From contig NTKI01000010.1 of the NCBI GenBank assembly GCA_002457315.1, forward strand, positions 1 through 52,161: DNA of 52,161 nt, written 5' to 3'. Numbering within the stretch: the stretch's first letter is position 1; each line of letters begins with the position of its first letter. Shown here piece by piece: positions 1 to 8,812 of the stretch. Origin of the DNA: Rhodothermaeota bacterium MED-G19 (GTDB taxonomy: Bacteria > Bacteroidota > Bacteroidia > Cytophagales > MED-G16). The position numbers and the translations under genes were made by a program. The notes under the pieces are model-generated. The model was not told the DNA's origin. It ran no database searches and saw only the letters and a program-made list of their open reading frames with translations.

Positions 1-882
1 TCTTTAATAGGTCTTTGTATCTCAGTCCCTCTCTTAATATTTACATATAAGTTTGGTGAAAATATTAATGAAGCCTCAAGATGGATAAAAGTCCCAATTA
101 TAAATATGGCTTTTCAACCATCTGATTTAGCAAAGCTTTCTCTCATAATATATCTTTCAAGTTTTCTAGCCAAAAAACAATATGATCTAGATAATATCAA
201 GACTTTATTTATCCCTTTCTTATGGATTGGTTTAATATGTTTATGTATTGCTCTTACAAATTTATCCACTGCATTAATATTGGGTGCAACTTCTATTTTA
301 CTAATGTTTATTTCAAGGGTTAAGATATCACATCTTTCTTTACTTATTTTATTTATTTTCTTTAGTGGTAGTGTAGCACTCTTAACTGGGCAGAGAGGTT
401 ATACAGCTATTAGTAGAGTTGAAGATTTTGTTAATAAAAAAAATATTCCTTATCAATTAGAACAAGCTTACATTGCGGTATCAACTGGAGGATTGTTTGG
501 AAAAGGACCTGGAAATAGTAATCAAAAAAACTTTCTCCCTCAATCATCTTCTGATTTTATATATGCAATTATTATTGAAGAGTATGGATTTATTATGGGC
601 TTATCTATTCTTATACTTTATCTAATTTTATTATACAGAGGTTTAAAGATATTTATAGATTCTGAAAGACCTTTTGGTGGTTTATTAAGTGCTGGTCTTA
701 GTTTTGCTTTGGTTATTCAAGCTATAACTAATATGTGTGTAGTAGTTGGTCTTTTGCCAGTTACTGGCGTTACATTACCTTTAATTAGTATGGGAGGCAC
801 ATCACAATTATTTACTGGAATCACATTAGGAATTATATTAAGTGTTAGTAGACAAAATAATTTAGAAACAAGTTATGTATAA
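1..882 (+). CDS. ftsW: FtsW, septal peptidoglycan polymerase (5' end cut off by window)
   Basis: This is the C-terminal 293 residues of a SEDS-family membrane glycosyltransferase; the frame is open from base 1, so the start lies upstream of the window. SEDS proteins polymerise lipid II at the septum together with a class B penicillin-binding protein. Visible marks are ASRWIKV followed by QPSDLAK, the region around LPQSSSDFIYAIIIEEYG (family form LPexhtDFIFaviaEElG), and the last helices with LPLISMGGTSQ. Several hydrophobic segments are clear. The neighbourhood (murG, ftsQ, ftsA, ftsZ) favours FtsW over its paralogue RodA. It overlaps murG by 8 bp, which suggests translational coupling. Confidence 0.95.
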   Translation, partial: SLIGLCISVPLLIFTYKFGENINEASRWIKVPIINMAFQPSDLAKLSLIIYLSSFLAKKQYDLDNIKTLFIPFLWIGLICLCIALTNLSTALILGATSILLMFISRVKISHLSLLILFIFFSGSVALLTGQRGYTAISRVEDFVNKKNIPYQLEQAYIAVSTGGLFGKGPGNSNQKNFLPQSSSDFIYAIIIEEYGFIMGLSILILYLILLYRGLKIFIDSERPFGGLLSAGLSFALVIQAITNMCVVVGLLPVTGVTLPLISMGGTSQLFTGITLGIILSVSRQNNLETSYV

Positions 883-1996
883 TAAGGTTAAAGTTATTTT
901 ATGTGGAGGAGGAACAGGGGGTCATATTTTTCCTATGATATCTGTTGCTGATGAAATAAAAAAAAGAAATTCAAAAAATGAGGTATTATTTGTTGGCTCT
1001 AGTGACAGAATGGAAATGGAAATAATACCTAAATACAATTATCCAATCATTGGACTATGGATTTCTGGTATTAAAAGGTCTTCACTTTTATTGAATATAT
1101 TATTTGTAGGGGTTCCATTTATTTTAAAAAACTTTTTACTTCCATTTAAATTATTATTTTCTGTAATAAAATCAATGTATATTTTATTAAAATTTAAACC
1201 AGATATGGTAGTAGGTTTTGGAGGATATTCTTCAGGCCCTTTTTTATTAACTTCATATTTTTTAAATTTTAAAACTGCAATTCAAGAACAAAATTCTTTT
1301 CCTGGATATACCAATCGTTTATTATCAAAGAGAGTAAAACTTATTTTTGTTGCTTATAACAATTTGACCAAATTTTTTAGTCAAAATAATGTCTTTAATT
1401 ATGGTAATCCAATTAGGAAAATTGACCTGAATACAAATGAAGATCCATATGATTATTTTAAATTAGATAGGAATAAAAAAACCATTTTAGTTTTAGGCGG
1501 TTCTCTTGGTGCTAAAAGTATAAATGACGGCATACTAAATAATCTTTCACTTATACGTGAGTCATCTTTTCAGGTATTATGGCAGACTGGAGGTTATTAT
1601 TATGATAAAATTTTATCAAAAAAAATTAAAGAAAAAAATTTGATGGTTAAGTCATTTATTAAAAGAATGGACTTAGCATATAAATCTGCAGATGTAATTA
1701 TTTCTAGAGCTGGTGCGATAGCTATATCAGAGTTGAGTTATGTATCTAAACCATTAATTCTTATCCCTTCCCCTAATGTTGTTGATGACCATCAAAGAAA
1801 GAATGCTAATGAAATCTTTAGAAATGAAGGCTGCTTATTGATCGAAGACCAAGATGCAAAGGATAAGATGTTAAAAGAGGCGATTAACCTATTAGGAGAT
1901 AAGAATTTAAAATCAAAAATGAAAAAAGCATTGTCTAATTTAGCTAGACCTGATGCTGCAAAAGATATTGTTTCTAAAATTTATGAAGAGATATGA
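875..1996 (+). CDS. murG: MurG, UDP-GlcNAc:lipid I N-acetylglucosaminyltransferase
   Basis: MurG adds GlcNAc to lipid I at the cytoplasmic face of the inner membrane, giving lipid II. The protein has 373 residues, the usual family length. The N-terminal glycine-rich loop CGGGTGGHIFP (residues 10-20) and the second-domain motif LGGSLGAKSIN are both present, as is the UDP-GlcNAc-binding region SRAGAIAISEL near residue 280. The start ATG lies inside the 3' end of ftsW. The stop overlaps the ftsQ start as ATGA, so the next gene is ftsQ and not the expected murC. Confidence 0.97.
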   Translation: MYNKVKVILCGGGTGGHIFPMISVADEIKKRNSKNEVLFVGSSDRMEMEIIPKYNYPIIGLWISGIKRSSLLLNILFVGVPFILKNFLLPFKLLFSVIKSMYILLKFKPDMVVGFGGYSSGPFLLTSYFLNFKTAIQEQNSFPGYTNRLLSKRVKLIFVAYNNLTKFFSQNNVFNYGNPIRKIDLNTNEDPYDYFKLDRNKKTILVLGGSLGAKSINDGILNNLSLIRESSFQVLWQTGGYYYDKILSKKIKEKNLMVKSFIKRMDLAYKSADVIISRAGAIAISELSYVSKPLILIPSPNVVDDHQRKNANEIFRNEGCLLIEDQDAKDKMLKEAINLLGDKNLKSKMKKALSNLARPDAAKDIVSKIYEEI

Positions 1997-2718
1997 TAAA
2001 AAAAATTTTTAAAGTTTCAATTCTTGTTCTTGCTTTTTTCTTAATGTATTCATTAACTCTTTTATTTAAAAATAATGGTATAGGGTCAAAGAATTTTATT
2101 GTTAGAGTAGACAGCACATTTCTTAATAAAACAATAGTTGAGGATTTTTTACAAGGTGAGATCAATTCAGATTCTCTTATAGATAACTTCAATGATTTAG
2201 AAAATAAAATGAATTCTAATCCTCATGTTAAGAATATAAAAGTATTTAAGGATTTAATTGGAAATATTAATGTAGAAGTGGAACAATTTCAACCAATTGC
2301 TAGAATAGTATCTGGAATTAATGCAAAAAATTATATTGATTCTGAAGGTAATTTATTTCCAATATCTTCTAACCACTCTGAAAGAGTGATACTAATACAC
2401 ACAACAAGTGATATAGATATTAGTGATAAAAAATTAAAATTCACAAAAGATTTTCTTCAAATGATTGATTTTATTAAAAGTGATGATTTTCTTTCAAAAA
2501 TAATTTCTGAGATTGAAATAAAAACAAATAAAAATATTGTTATTCATCCACAATTCTCAAAACAAAAATTTATTTTTGGTTATCCAGATGAGTTGGATGA
2601 TAAATTTGAAAAAATATTATTATTCTATAAAAATATTGGTCCAACTAAAGGATGGAATACTTATAAAACAGTGAATGTTAAATTTAGGAATCAAATTATT
2701 TGTGATAAAAAGGCCTGA
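1993..2718 (+). CDS. ftsQ: FtsQ/DivIB-like cell-division protein
   Basis: The protein has 241 residues, with a short basic cytoplasmic N-terminus, one membrane segment (about residues 8-27) and an extracytoplasmic domain. The part around residues 35-100 fits a POTRA fold (NPHVKNIKVFKDLIGNINVEV), followed by the FtsQ beta domain. FtsQ links FtsA/FtsZ-side proteins to the septal synthases through FtsB/FtsL. Sequence similarity within this family is weak, so the call rests on topology, length and position between murG and ftsA. The start overlaps the murG stop (ATGA); the ftsA start follows 2 bp after the stop. Confidence 0.88.
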   Translation: MIKKIFKVSILVLAFFLMYSLTLLFKNNGIGSKNFIVRVDSTFLNKTIVEDFLQGEINSDSLIDNFNDLENKMNSNPHVKNIKVFKDLIGNINVEVEQFQPIARIVSGINAKNYIDSEGNLFPISSNHSERVILIHTTSDIDISDKKLKFTKDFLQMIDFIKSDDFLSKIISEIEIKTNKNIVIHPQFSKQKFIFGYPDELDDKFEKILLFYKNIGPTKGWNTYKTVNVKFRNQIICDKKA

Positions 2719-2720
2719 TA

Positions 2721-4034
2721 ATGAATAAACCTATAAAGAAATATTTTACAGCCTTAGATATTGGTACTTCAAAAATTTGTGCAATAATTGCTGAGCAAAC
2801 TGAGAAAAATAAATTAAATATTATTGGTTTTTCTGAAACAGATTCTGAAGGTGTCTCTGAAGGGATGATTCAAAATTTAATAAAAGCAACATCAAAGATT
2901 AAAGAAGTAATTAAAGAAGCTGGTGAAATGGCAAAAGTTCCTATTGAGTTTGTTAATGTTGGAATTGCTGGGAAACATATAAGGAGTTTTAGCACCCATC
3001 ACTCAATTGGATTACAAAATAATGAAAATGAACCCATTGAGATTAATCAATCTCATGTAAAAAAGCTAGAGCAAAGATCTAAGATGGCCGTAATACCTAC
3101 AAACCATAAGATCATTCATAGTATGCATCAGAAATTTACTATTGATGAAGACCATGATTCTGTAGATCCTATTGGAGAATATGGTAAAAAGTTAGAGGCT
3201 GATTTTCATATAATAAGTGCAAATAAAGTAGACATTAAGATAATGGAAGAGTCTATTAGGAGGTCTCAAGTGAAATGTAGAAATTTAATTCTTGAACCTA
3301 TCGCTTCCAGTCTAGCACTTTTAGATGAGAACGATAAAGAAGATGGTATATGCCTTGTTGATATTGGAGGTGGGACAACTGACATCTCAATATTTCATGA
3401 TAATATAATTAGACATACTGCTGTAATTCCATTGGGTGGTGATATTGTCACTCAAGACATAAAAGAAGGGTTAGGTTTACCTAGACACCATGCTGAAGCT
3501 TTAAAAATAAAGTTTGGTAAGGCGTTGTATGTCAAGAGACCAATAAAAGAATATGTAAAAATTAAGGGAGAAGGTCAGAGGGAAGATAAAAAAATATTGT
3601 TAGATAATTTATATAAAATCATTGAAGCTAGAATGGAAGAAATTTTTGAAAAAGTGCATCAAGAAATTTTAAATAGTGGTATTAGTGAAAAGTTATCTGC
3701 TGGCATTGTAATAACTGGTGGAGGTTCTCAGCTTCTAAACTTAAAGCAACAAGTAAAATATATTACAGGTTTAGATGTTAGAAAGGGATACCCATCCTCT
3801 TATTTAACAAATTCTGATATAGTAAATCTTGAATACCCAAAATATTCAACAGCAGTCGGATTACTATTATGGGATTATGTAAATACACTCGGGATTAAAA
3901 ATAATCAAGAAATGAGATCATTTGATAGATCATCACTTCCCAAAGTAAATAATTTTGGTAAACTTGTTACAGAAAGAATTAAGGGTTTTCTTAAAGATGA
4001 TGATCTTACTGAATTTAAAGATGAAAATTTATAA
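2721..4034 (+). CDS. ftsA: FtsA, actin-like membrane tether of the Z ring
   Basis: This 437-residue actin-fold ATPase anchors FtsZ to the membrane and recruits later division proteins. Visible marks are the N-terminal phosphate-1 loop ALDIGTSKICAII (about residues 11-23), the phosphate-2 motif DIGGGTTDIS (about 215-224) and the adenosine motif ITGGGSQLLN (about 332-341). The C-terminus carries a predicted amphipathic helix (FGKLVTERIKGFLK), the usual membrane-targeting element. The 1C domain (about residues 85-160) is present. It is sandwiched between ftsQ (2 bp) and ftsZ (5 bp) and must be co-transcribed with them. Confidence 0.97.
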   Translation: MNKPIKKYFTALDIGTSKICAIIAEQTEKNKLNIIGFSETDSEGVSEGMIQNLIKATSKIKEVIKEAGEMAKVPIEFVNVGIAGKHIRSFSTHHSIGLQNNENEPIEINQSHVKKLEQRSKMAVIPTNHKIIHSMHQKFTIDEDHDSVDPIGEYGKKLEADFHIISANKVDIKIMEESIRRSQVKCRNLILEPIASSLALLDENDKEDGICLVDIGGGTTDISIFHDNIIRHTAVIPLGGDIVTQDIKEGLGLPRHHAEALKIKFGKALYVKRPIKEYVKIKGEGQREDKKILLDNLYKIIEARMEEIFEKVHQEILNSGISEKLSAGIVITGGGSQLLNLKQQVKYITGLDVRKGYPSSYLTNSDIVNLEYPKYSTAVGLLLWDYVNTLGIKNNQEMRSFDRSSLPKVNNFGKLVTERIKGFLKDDDLTEFKDENL

Positions 4035-4039
4035 TTATT

Positions 4040-5461
4040 ATGCCATTTGAATTTGACATACCTTCTCATCATAAATCAATAATTAAAGTTATTGGTGTAG
4101 GTGGAGGTGGCAGTAATGCAGTTAATTATATGAATTCAGTTGGTATAAGAAATGTTGAATTTATCATTTGTAATACAGATATACAGGCTTTACATTCTTC
4201 TAATGTAAATAACCAACTTCAAATAGGCATGGAATTGACTAAGGGGTTAGGAGCAGGAGCAAACCCTAGTAAGGGTAGAGAGGCTGCTTTAGAAAGTAGT
4301 CATGAAATAAGAGAATTGCTTAGAAATGATGGGACTAGAATGTTATTTATAACTGCTGGGATGGGAGGTGGTACTGGTACCGGAGCAGCTCCTATAATTG
4401 CTCAGATAGCAAATGAATTAGATATTTTAACAGTTGGGATTGTAACGTTACCTTTTGAGTTTGAAGGTAAAGCAAAAATGGAAAAGGCGTTAAGTGGAGT
4501 TGAAGAATTAAAGAAAGGTTGTGACAGTGTTATTACAATTCTAAATCAAAGATTGATAGAAATTTATGGTGATTTAAGTCAATCAAAAGCATTTGAAAAG
4601 GCTGATGATATTATAGCTACTAGTGCAAAGTGTATTGCAGAGATAGTAACTGTTCCTGGACAGATTAATGTTGATTTTGAGGACGTTAAAACAGTTATGA
4701 AAGATGCTGGAACATCAGTACTAGGTTCTGCAGAAGCTTCAGGAGATAATAGAGCGCAAGAAGCTATTGAAAACGCAATAAATTCTCCTTTATTGAACGA
4801 CAGAAATATAGAAGGAGCAAAAAGGATACTATTAAATATTGTTTCTGGTGGGGGAGATAATGAATTATCAACTATAGAATTAAATACCATTACTAAATTA
4901 GTAAATGAATCTTCATCTGAAAATGTAGAAATAATTTTTGGTACTGCAATAGATGGTGAATTAGATGATAAGGTAAGAGTTACAATTATTGCAACTGGAT
5001 TTAATAAAAAGGAGTTGAAAAAAGATGAGATAAACTTCATTAGTGATGAAAAAGATTCACAAACTAATTTATTTGAGGGAGATTCTATAGAGTTTGAGAA
5101 AAGAGAAGAACAAACACAAGATGAAGTTATTCATAATATAGAAGATGATTATGAGGAGTATGAAGATAATTTTGATGGCGTTAGTGAAGAAATACAAACA
5201 AATGATAAGTCAGAGGAAGTTATTATTGAGGAATTAGATAATTCAGATGTTCTTGAAAATTATGATTCTTCAAATAAAAAAAATGAATATATTTTAAGAA
5301 GAAAAAAAAGAGTTAGTAATCATAACAACCAAATATACGGTGATGATTCTATTGAACAGAAATTAGCAATACCAGCTTATAAAAGAAAAAATATAAATCT
5401 TGATGATGATTGTGACTCTGATGGCAGAGCTAAAACTCTCGATTTTAGTGAGGAAGATTAA
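4040..5461 (+). CDS. ftsZ: FtsZ, tubulin-like division GTPase
   Basis: FtsZ polymerises with GTP to form the Z ring. The 473 residues include GGGGSNAV (21-28), the tubulin signature GGGTGTGAAP (109-118) and the T7 catalytic loop in GQINVDFEDVK (about 208-218). The GTPase core ends near residue 325. It is followed by a long acidic, low-complexity linker rich in Asp, Glu and Asn (about 330-440), then a conserved basic tail peptide, IPAYKRKNINLD, of the kind that binds FtsA. The C-terminal extension to 473 is normal for Bacteroidota. The gene follows ftsA by 5 bp; dnaN follows after 40 bp. Confidence 0.98.
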   Translation: MPFEFDIPSHHKSIIKVIGVGGGGSNAVNYMNSVGIRNVEFIICNTDIQALHSSNVNNQLQIGMELTKGLGAGANPSKGREAALESSHEIRELLRNDGTRMLFITAGMGGGTGTGAAPIIAQIANELDILTVGIVTLPFEFEGKAKMEKALSGVEELKKGCDSVITILNQRLIEIYGDLSQSKAFEKADDIIATSAKCIAEIVTVPGQINVDFEDVKTVMKDAGTSVLGSAEASGDNRAQEAIENAINSPLLNDRNIEGAKRILLNIVSGGGDNELSTIELNTITKLVNESSSENVEIIFGTAIDGELDDKVRVTIIATGFNKKELKKDEINFISDEKDSQTNLFEGDSIEFEKREEQTQDEVIHNIEDDYEEYEDNFDGVSEEIQTNDKSEEVIIEELDNSDVLENYDSSNKKNEYILRRKKRVSNHNNQIYGDDSIEQKLAIPAYKRKNINLDDDCDSDGRAKTLDFSEED

Positions 5462-5501
5462 TATTTATTTATAAATTTACTTTCACAAAAATTTTATAAA
5501 A

Positions 5502-6632
5502 ATGAATTTTATTGTCTCATCTTCTTATTTACTTAAAAATTTAAATGCAATTAGTGGTGTTATAACTTCAAATCCTGTTGTTCCTATTCTAGAAAATGTT
5601 TTGTTTGAAATAGAAAGTGGTAATTTACTTATAACTGCTTCAGACTTACAGACATCTATTATGGTAGAACTTCAAGTTGAATCAAAAGAAGATGGAAGTG
5701 TAGCTATTCCTGCTAAAATTTTAATAGAAACATTAAAAAATTTACCTGAGCAACCGGTTACTTTTTCAATTGATGATCAAAATTATAATATAGAAATTAA
5801 TTCTGATAATGGGAGATATAAGTTAGCAGGTGAAAATTCAGCTGATTTTCCAAAGGTGCCTGAAGTTACTGATGGTTATAATACAATGGTCAACTCAAAA
5901 GTATTAAATTCTGCAATTTCAAATACGATTTTCTCTACAAGTACTGATGAGTTAAGACCAGCAATGACAGGTGTATTTTTCAGATTATCTGAAAATAGTT
6001 GTACTTATGTTTCAACTGACGGACATAGATTAGTTAAATATATTAGAAGTGATATAAAGGGTGATGAAGTTGATCATGATATGATTTTACCAAGAAAATC
6101 TTTAAATCTTCTTAGGTCTATTTTGCCTTTAGAAAAATCTTCAGAAATCAAATTAGAATTTAATGCATCTAATGCATATTTCTCTTTTGAGAATGTACAA
6201 ATGGTTTGTAGACTTATAGATGAGAGATATCCAGATTATGACAATGTAATACCAAGTGATAACACAAACCTCGTTACACTTAGTAAATCAGAAATTTTAG
6301 GTTCTTTGAAGAGAATTTCTATTTATGCCAATAAAACTACTAATCAGGTCAGATTTAAAATTACTGGTTCTGAAATTTTAATATCTGCTGAGGATCTTGA
6401 CTTTTCTAATGAAGCTAATGAGAGAATATCTTGTGATCATGACGGTGATGATATTGAAATTGGATTTAATGCTAAATTTCTAATTGAATTACTTATGAAT
6501 ATAGATTCTGATAAAGTTATATTAAAACTATCTGAGCCAAATAAAGCAGGTTTGATTATTCCAGAAAGCATGGGTGAAAATGAGGAAATAACCATGTTAG
6601 TAATGCCAGTAATGTTAAATGACAATGTTTAA
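5502..6632 (+). CDS. dnaN: DNA polymerase III beta subunit (sliding clamp)
   Basis: The 376-residue product is the ring-shaped processivity clamp of the replicase. The three repeated clamp domains of about 120 residues are visible. Family marks include the start MNFIVSSSYLLKNL, PAKILIETLKNLP, RPAMTGVFF, STDGHRLV and the C-terminal pattern around IPESMGENEEITMLVMPVML. It lies 40 bp after ftsZ on the same strand, so replication and division genes are probably co-transcribed here. dnaA is elsewhere (24172-25506). The 3' end overlaps the next coding region by 8-14 bp. Confidence 0.97.
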   Translation: MNFIVSSSYLLKNLNAISGVITSNPVVPILENVLFEIESGNLLITASDLQTSIMVELQVESKEDGSVAIPAKILIETLKNLPEQPVTFSIDDQNYNIEINSDNGRYKLAGENSADFPKVPEVTDGYNTMVNSKVLNSAISNTIFSTSTDELRPAMTGVFFRLSENSCTYVSTDGHRLVKYIRSDIKGDEVDHDMILPRKSLNLLRSILPLEKSSEIKLEFNASNAYFSFENVQMVCRLIDERYPDYDNVIPSDNTNLVTLSKSEILGSLKRISIYANKTTNQVRFKITGSEILISAEDLDFSNEANERISCDHDGDDIEIGFNAKFLIELLMNIDSDKVILKLSEPNKAGLIIPESMGENEEITMLVMPVMLNDNV

Positions 6633-7353
6633 TTTTTTATTTCTTTTTATTTTAAATATTTCTAGTCTTAATTATGGAATTTCAGATTCATCTTATATGA
6701 TGAATACATCTTGGTATTACCAATATCCCAATGGTAATATTGAAACTAGAATTTATACTGATAAATATTTTGTGGTTTCAATTTATAATATAAAGGATAA
6801 AAACTTTGCAAGTACTAAAGGTGGTATTTATTCTGCTGATAATGGATATTATGAAGTACTAGAATTCAATTCTTTAGACTCCACATCTGTAGGGGATACA
6901 ATTTTTTACTCTGATTTTGATATTGATATAGATGATGAAATATATGTCGCTACTGGAATTAGAATTGATGAAATAGAATTCAGTGCAAATTATCTGGATC
7001 ATGCTAATCCATTAAATGGATCCTGGTTAATGAGTGGTATTGAAAGGAGAGGGGAGATGAGAATGAGAGATGTAAATAGGCCAAGAAAGACCTTGAAAAT
7101 GCTTGCAGGAGGAAGATTTCAGTGGATTGCTTATGATACTTCAAAGAAAGGCTTTTATGGTACAGGTGGAGGTACCTTTACTGCAGTAGACGGAAAATAT
7201 ATTGAAAATATTGAATTTTTCTCAAGAGATTCTAATACGGTTGGTAAATCACTTGAATTTGATTATGAAATAAAAGAAGGGGATTGGCATCATAAAGGAT
7301 TTAGCTCGAAAGGGGATCCTAAATATGAAATCTGGACAAAAAGAAAACAATAA
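6619..7353 (+). CDS. Secreted protein of unknown function with two tandem repeats
   Basis: I do not recognise this 244-residue protein as a named family. It starts with a signal-peptide-like stretch (about residues 1-22). The mature part is built from two related halves. Residues about 33-110 contain TKGGIYSADNGYYEVLEF then SLDSTSVGD, and about 165-225 contain GGGTFTAVDGKYIENIEF then SRDSNTVGK; both end in DFDI/DYEI. The alternating pattern suggests small beta-barrel (lipocalin-like) modules. Two ATGs (6619 and 6625) are possible; the second gives a cleaner signal peptide and an 8-bp overlap with dnaN. The overlap suggests co-transcription with dnaN. Confidence 0.75.
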   Translation: MTMFNFLFLFILNISSLNYGISDSSYMMNTSWYYQYPNGNIETRIYTDKYFVVSIYNIKDKNFASTKGGIYSADNGYYEVLEFNSLDSTSVGDTIFYSDFDIDIDDEIYVATGIRIDEIEFSANYLDHANPLNGSWLMSGIERRGEMRMRDVNRPRKTLKMLAGGRFQWIAYDTSKKGFYGTGGGTFTAVDGKYIENIEFFSRDSNTVGKSLEFDYEIKEGDWHHKGFSSKGDPKYEIWTKRKQ

Positions 7354-7361
7354 TTTTTCTT

Positions 7362-7447
7362 GCGCATGTGGCGGAATTGGTAGACGCGCTAGGTTGAGGG
7401 CCTAGTGACTAGATTTAGTCGTGGAAGTTCGACTCTTCTCATGCGCA
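7362..7447 (+). tRNA. tRNA-Leu (anticodon GAG)
   Basis: An 86-nt cloverleaf can be drawn. The acceptor arm pairs gcgcatg (7362-7368) with catgcgc (7440-7446), and the discriminator base is A. The anticodon stem ctagg/cctag encloses ttgaggg, giving anticodon GAG (reads CUC/CUU leucine codons). A long variable arm (gact...agtc) is present, as expected for a class II tRNA, and the T arm contains the ttcgact loop. The CCA end is not encoded. It lies 8 bp after the preceding gene and could be cut from the same transcript. Confidence 0.96.
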
Positions 7448-7455
7448 CTTTTTAT

Positions 7456-7755
7456 TTAACCAAATATAGATGATAACTTCATGGCTACTGTCATCTCCCC
7501 ATCTATCTTCATTTTTCCAGTCATAAAAGCCTGCATTGAATCAATTTCTTTATCTAATAATTTTTTGAAATTTTCATTATTTATTGTAATTGTGCAATCT
7601 GCCTCACTATTATCATTGCTTATATTAGGTGGACTTACTGTGTCATCAATATAGATACATCCATCATCTAGGACAAATTTAAATTTAGATTCTATTTTAC
7701 CAGAGTTCTTTTCTGACATATTTTTAATTTTTTCAGTTATTTGCTTTAAGTCCAT
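7456..7755 (-). CDS. SCP2 sterol-binding domain protein
   Basis: This 99-residue stand-alone SCP2 domain has the usual pattern: an amphipathic helix, a strand pair with FKFVLDDGCIYIDD, then CTITINNENFKKLLDKEID and the closing QAFMTGKMKIDGEMTVAMKLSSIF. SCP2 domains bind lipids or acyl chains; the bacterial cargo is usually unknown. It begins 1 bp after the glutaminyl cyclase gene upstream, so the two are one transcript. No signal peptide is visible, so it should be cytoplasmic. Confidence 0.9.
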   Translation of the reverse strand: MDLKQITEKIKNMSEKNSGKIESKFKFVLDDGCIYIDDTVSPPNISNDNSEADCTITINNENFKKLLDKEIDSMQAFMTGKMKIDGEMTVAMKLSSIFG

Positions 7756-7756
7756 T

Positions 7757-8812
7757 TTAATTTATTTTTAGTTCGTACATACTTGGCCACCATTTTCCGG
7801 TTACAATAATAGAATTATTATCCTTATTATAAGCTATACCATTTAAGACGTCAATTTTATCATTATAGTTTTCTCTTTTAAATAAATTGTTAAGATTAAT
7901 TCTGCTCTCTACTAGTCCTGTTTCTGGATCAATAATTAATATTATATCTTTTGCATAAATGTTACAATAAATTTTACCATTAATAGACTCTAATTCATTT
8001 ATGTTTTCAACTTTACCATTATGGTCATATACTTCTATGATTTTTTTTATATTAAAAGTATTAGGATCTCTAAAATATAATTTTTCAGTTCCATCGCTCA
8101 TTATTAAATTGTCTTTATAAGTTGTTAATCCCCATCCTTCCGTATTATATTTTATCTCGCCAATAATTTTAAAATTATTTTTATTTAAAATAATCCCTTT
8201 ATTACTTTTCCATGAGAGCATATAGAGTTTATTGCCATATGTCGTAATGCCTTCGGCAAATAAATTTTCATCAATCTTTTTCTCATTAATAACTTTCCCG
8301 GTTTCAGAATTAATTCTTCTAATATATGATTTTCCATATTGACCAGAGCTCTCTAAAAAATCTTTTTGATCTATAAGAAGTCCTTGAGTATATGTATTTT
8401 GGTCATGAGGTAATATTTTAACTATAGTGTAATTTTTTTCTGTCGGCTTATTTTTAGGGTATAATAGAAATGATTTGTTTATTTTTTCAGTTGACCCGTC
8501 ATCAAATTTAGATATTATAGAAAAGTTGTGTCTTCCATATCTTGTTAACTCATTTGAAGATATATTTAGTCTAGATAAAAATTTAGTAGTATCATTTTCT
8601 ATATACAAAATTGATTCTATAATTTTATTTGTCTGAGAATTTGAAGTGACTTTAATATTGATACTATCACCTTTTTTAAAGACCTCATTATAATTTGGAG
8701 AATCAATTTTTAACTTAGATTTAATTCTTGGTGAATTATAATTTTTATTTTCTTTATTATCACATGATAAAAGAATAAAAACAATAAATATTATTTTTAT
8801 TTTATAGTTCAT
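7757..8812 (-). CDS. Glutaminyl-peptide cyclotransferase (glutamine cyclotransferase), lipoprotein
   Basis: The 351-residue protein carries a lipoprotein signal with lipobox FILLSC (Cys17). A 95-residue Ig-like or linker region precedes a five-bladed beta-propeller typical of plant/bacterial-type glutamine cyclotransferase, which turns N-terminal Gln into pyroglutamate. Family marks are HDQNTYTQGL, SSGQYGKSYIRR, FAEGITTYGNKLYMLSWK, TEGWGLTTY, SDGTEKLYF, INELESINGKIYCNIY and DVLNGIAY. In flavobacteria such enzymes can act on exported proteins whose mature N-terminus is Gln. The start overlaps the upstream gene by 11 bp. Confidence 0.93.
   Translation of the reverse strand: MNYKIKIIFIVFILLSCDNKENKNYNSPRIKSKLKIDSPNYNEVFKKGDSINIKVTSNSQTNKIIESILYIENDTTKFLSRLNISSNELTRYGRHNFSIISKFDDGSTEKINKSFLLYPKNKPTEKNYTIVKILPHDQNTYTQGLLIDQKDFLESSGQYGKSYIRRINSETGKVINEKKIDENLFAEGITTYGNKLYMLSWKSNKGIILNKNNFKIIGEIKYNTEGWGLTTYKDNLIMSDGTEKLYFRDPNTFNIKKIIEVYDHNGKVENINELESINGKIYCNIYAKDIILIIDPETGLVESRINLNNLFKRENYNDKIDVLNGIAYNKDNNSIIVTGKWWPSMYELKIN

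Noticed and set aside
4579-5040. Open frame of 153 codons antisense to ftsZ
   Set aside because: It lies fully inside the conserved ftsZ core and shows no family marks.
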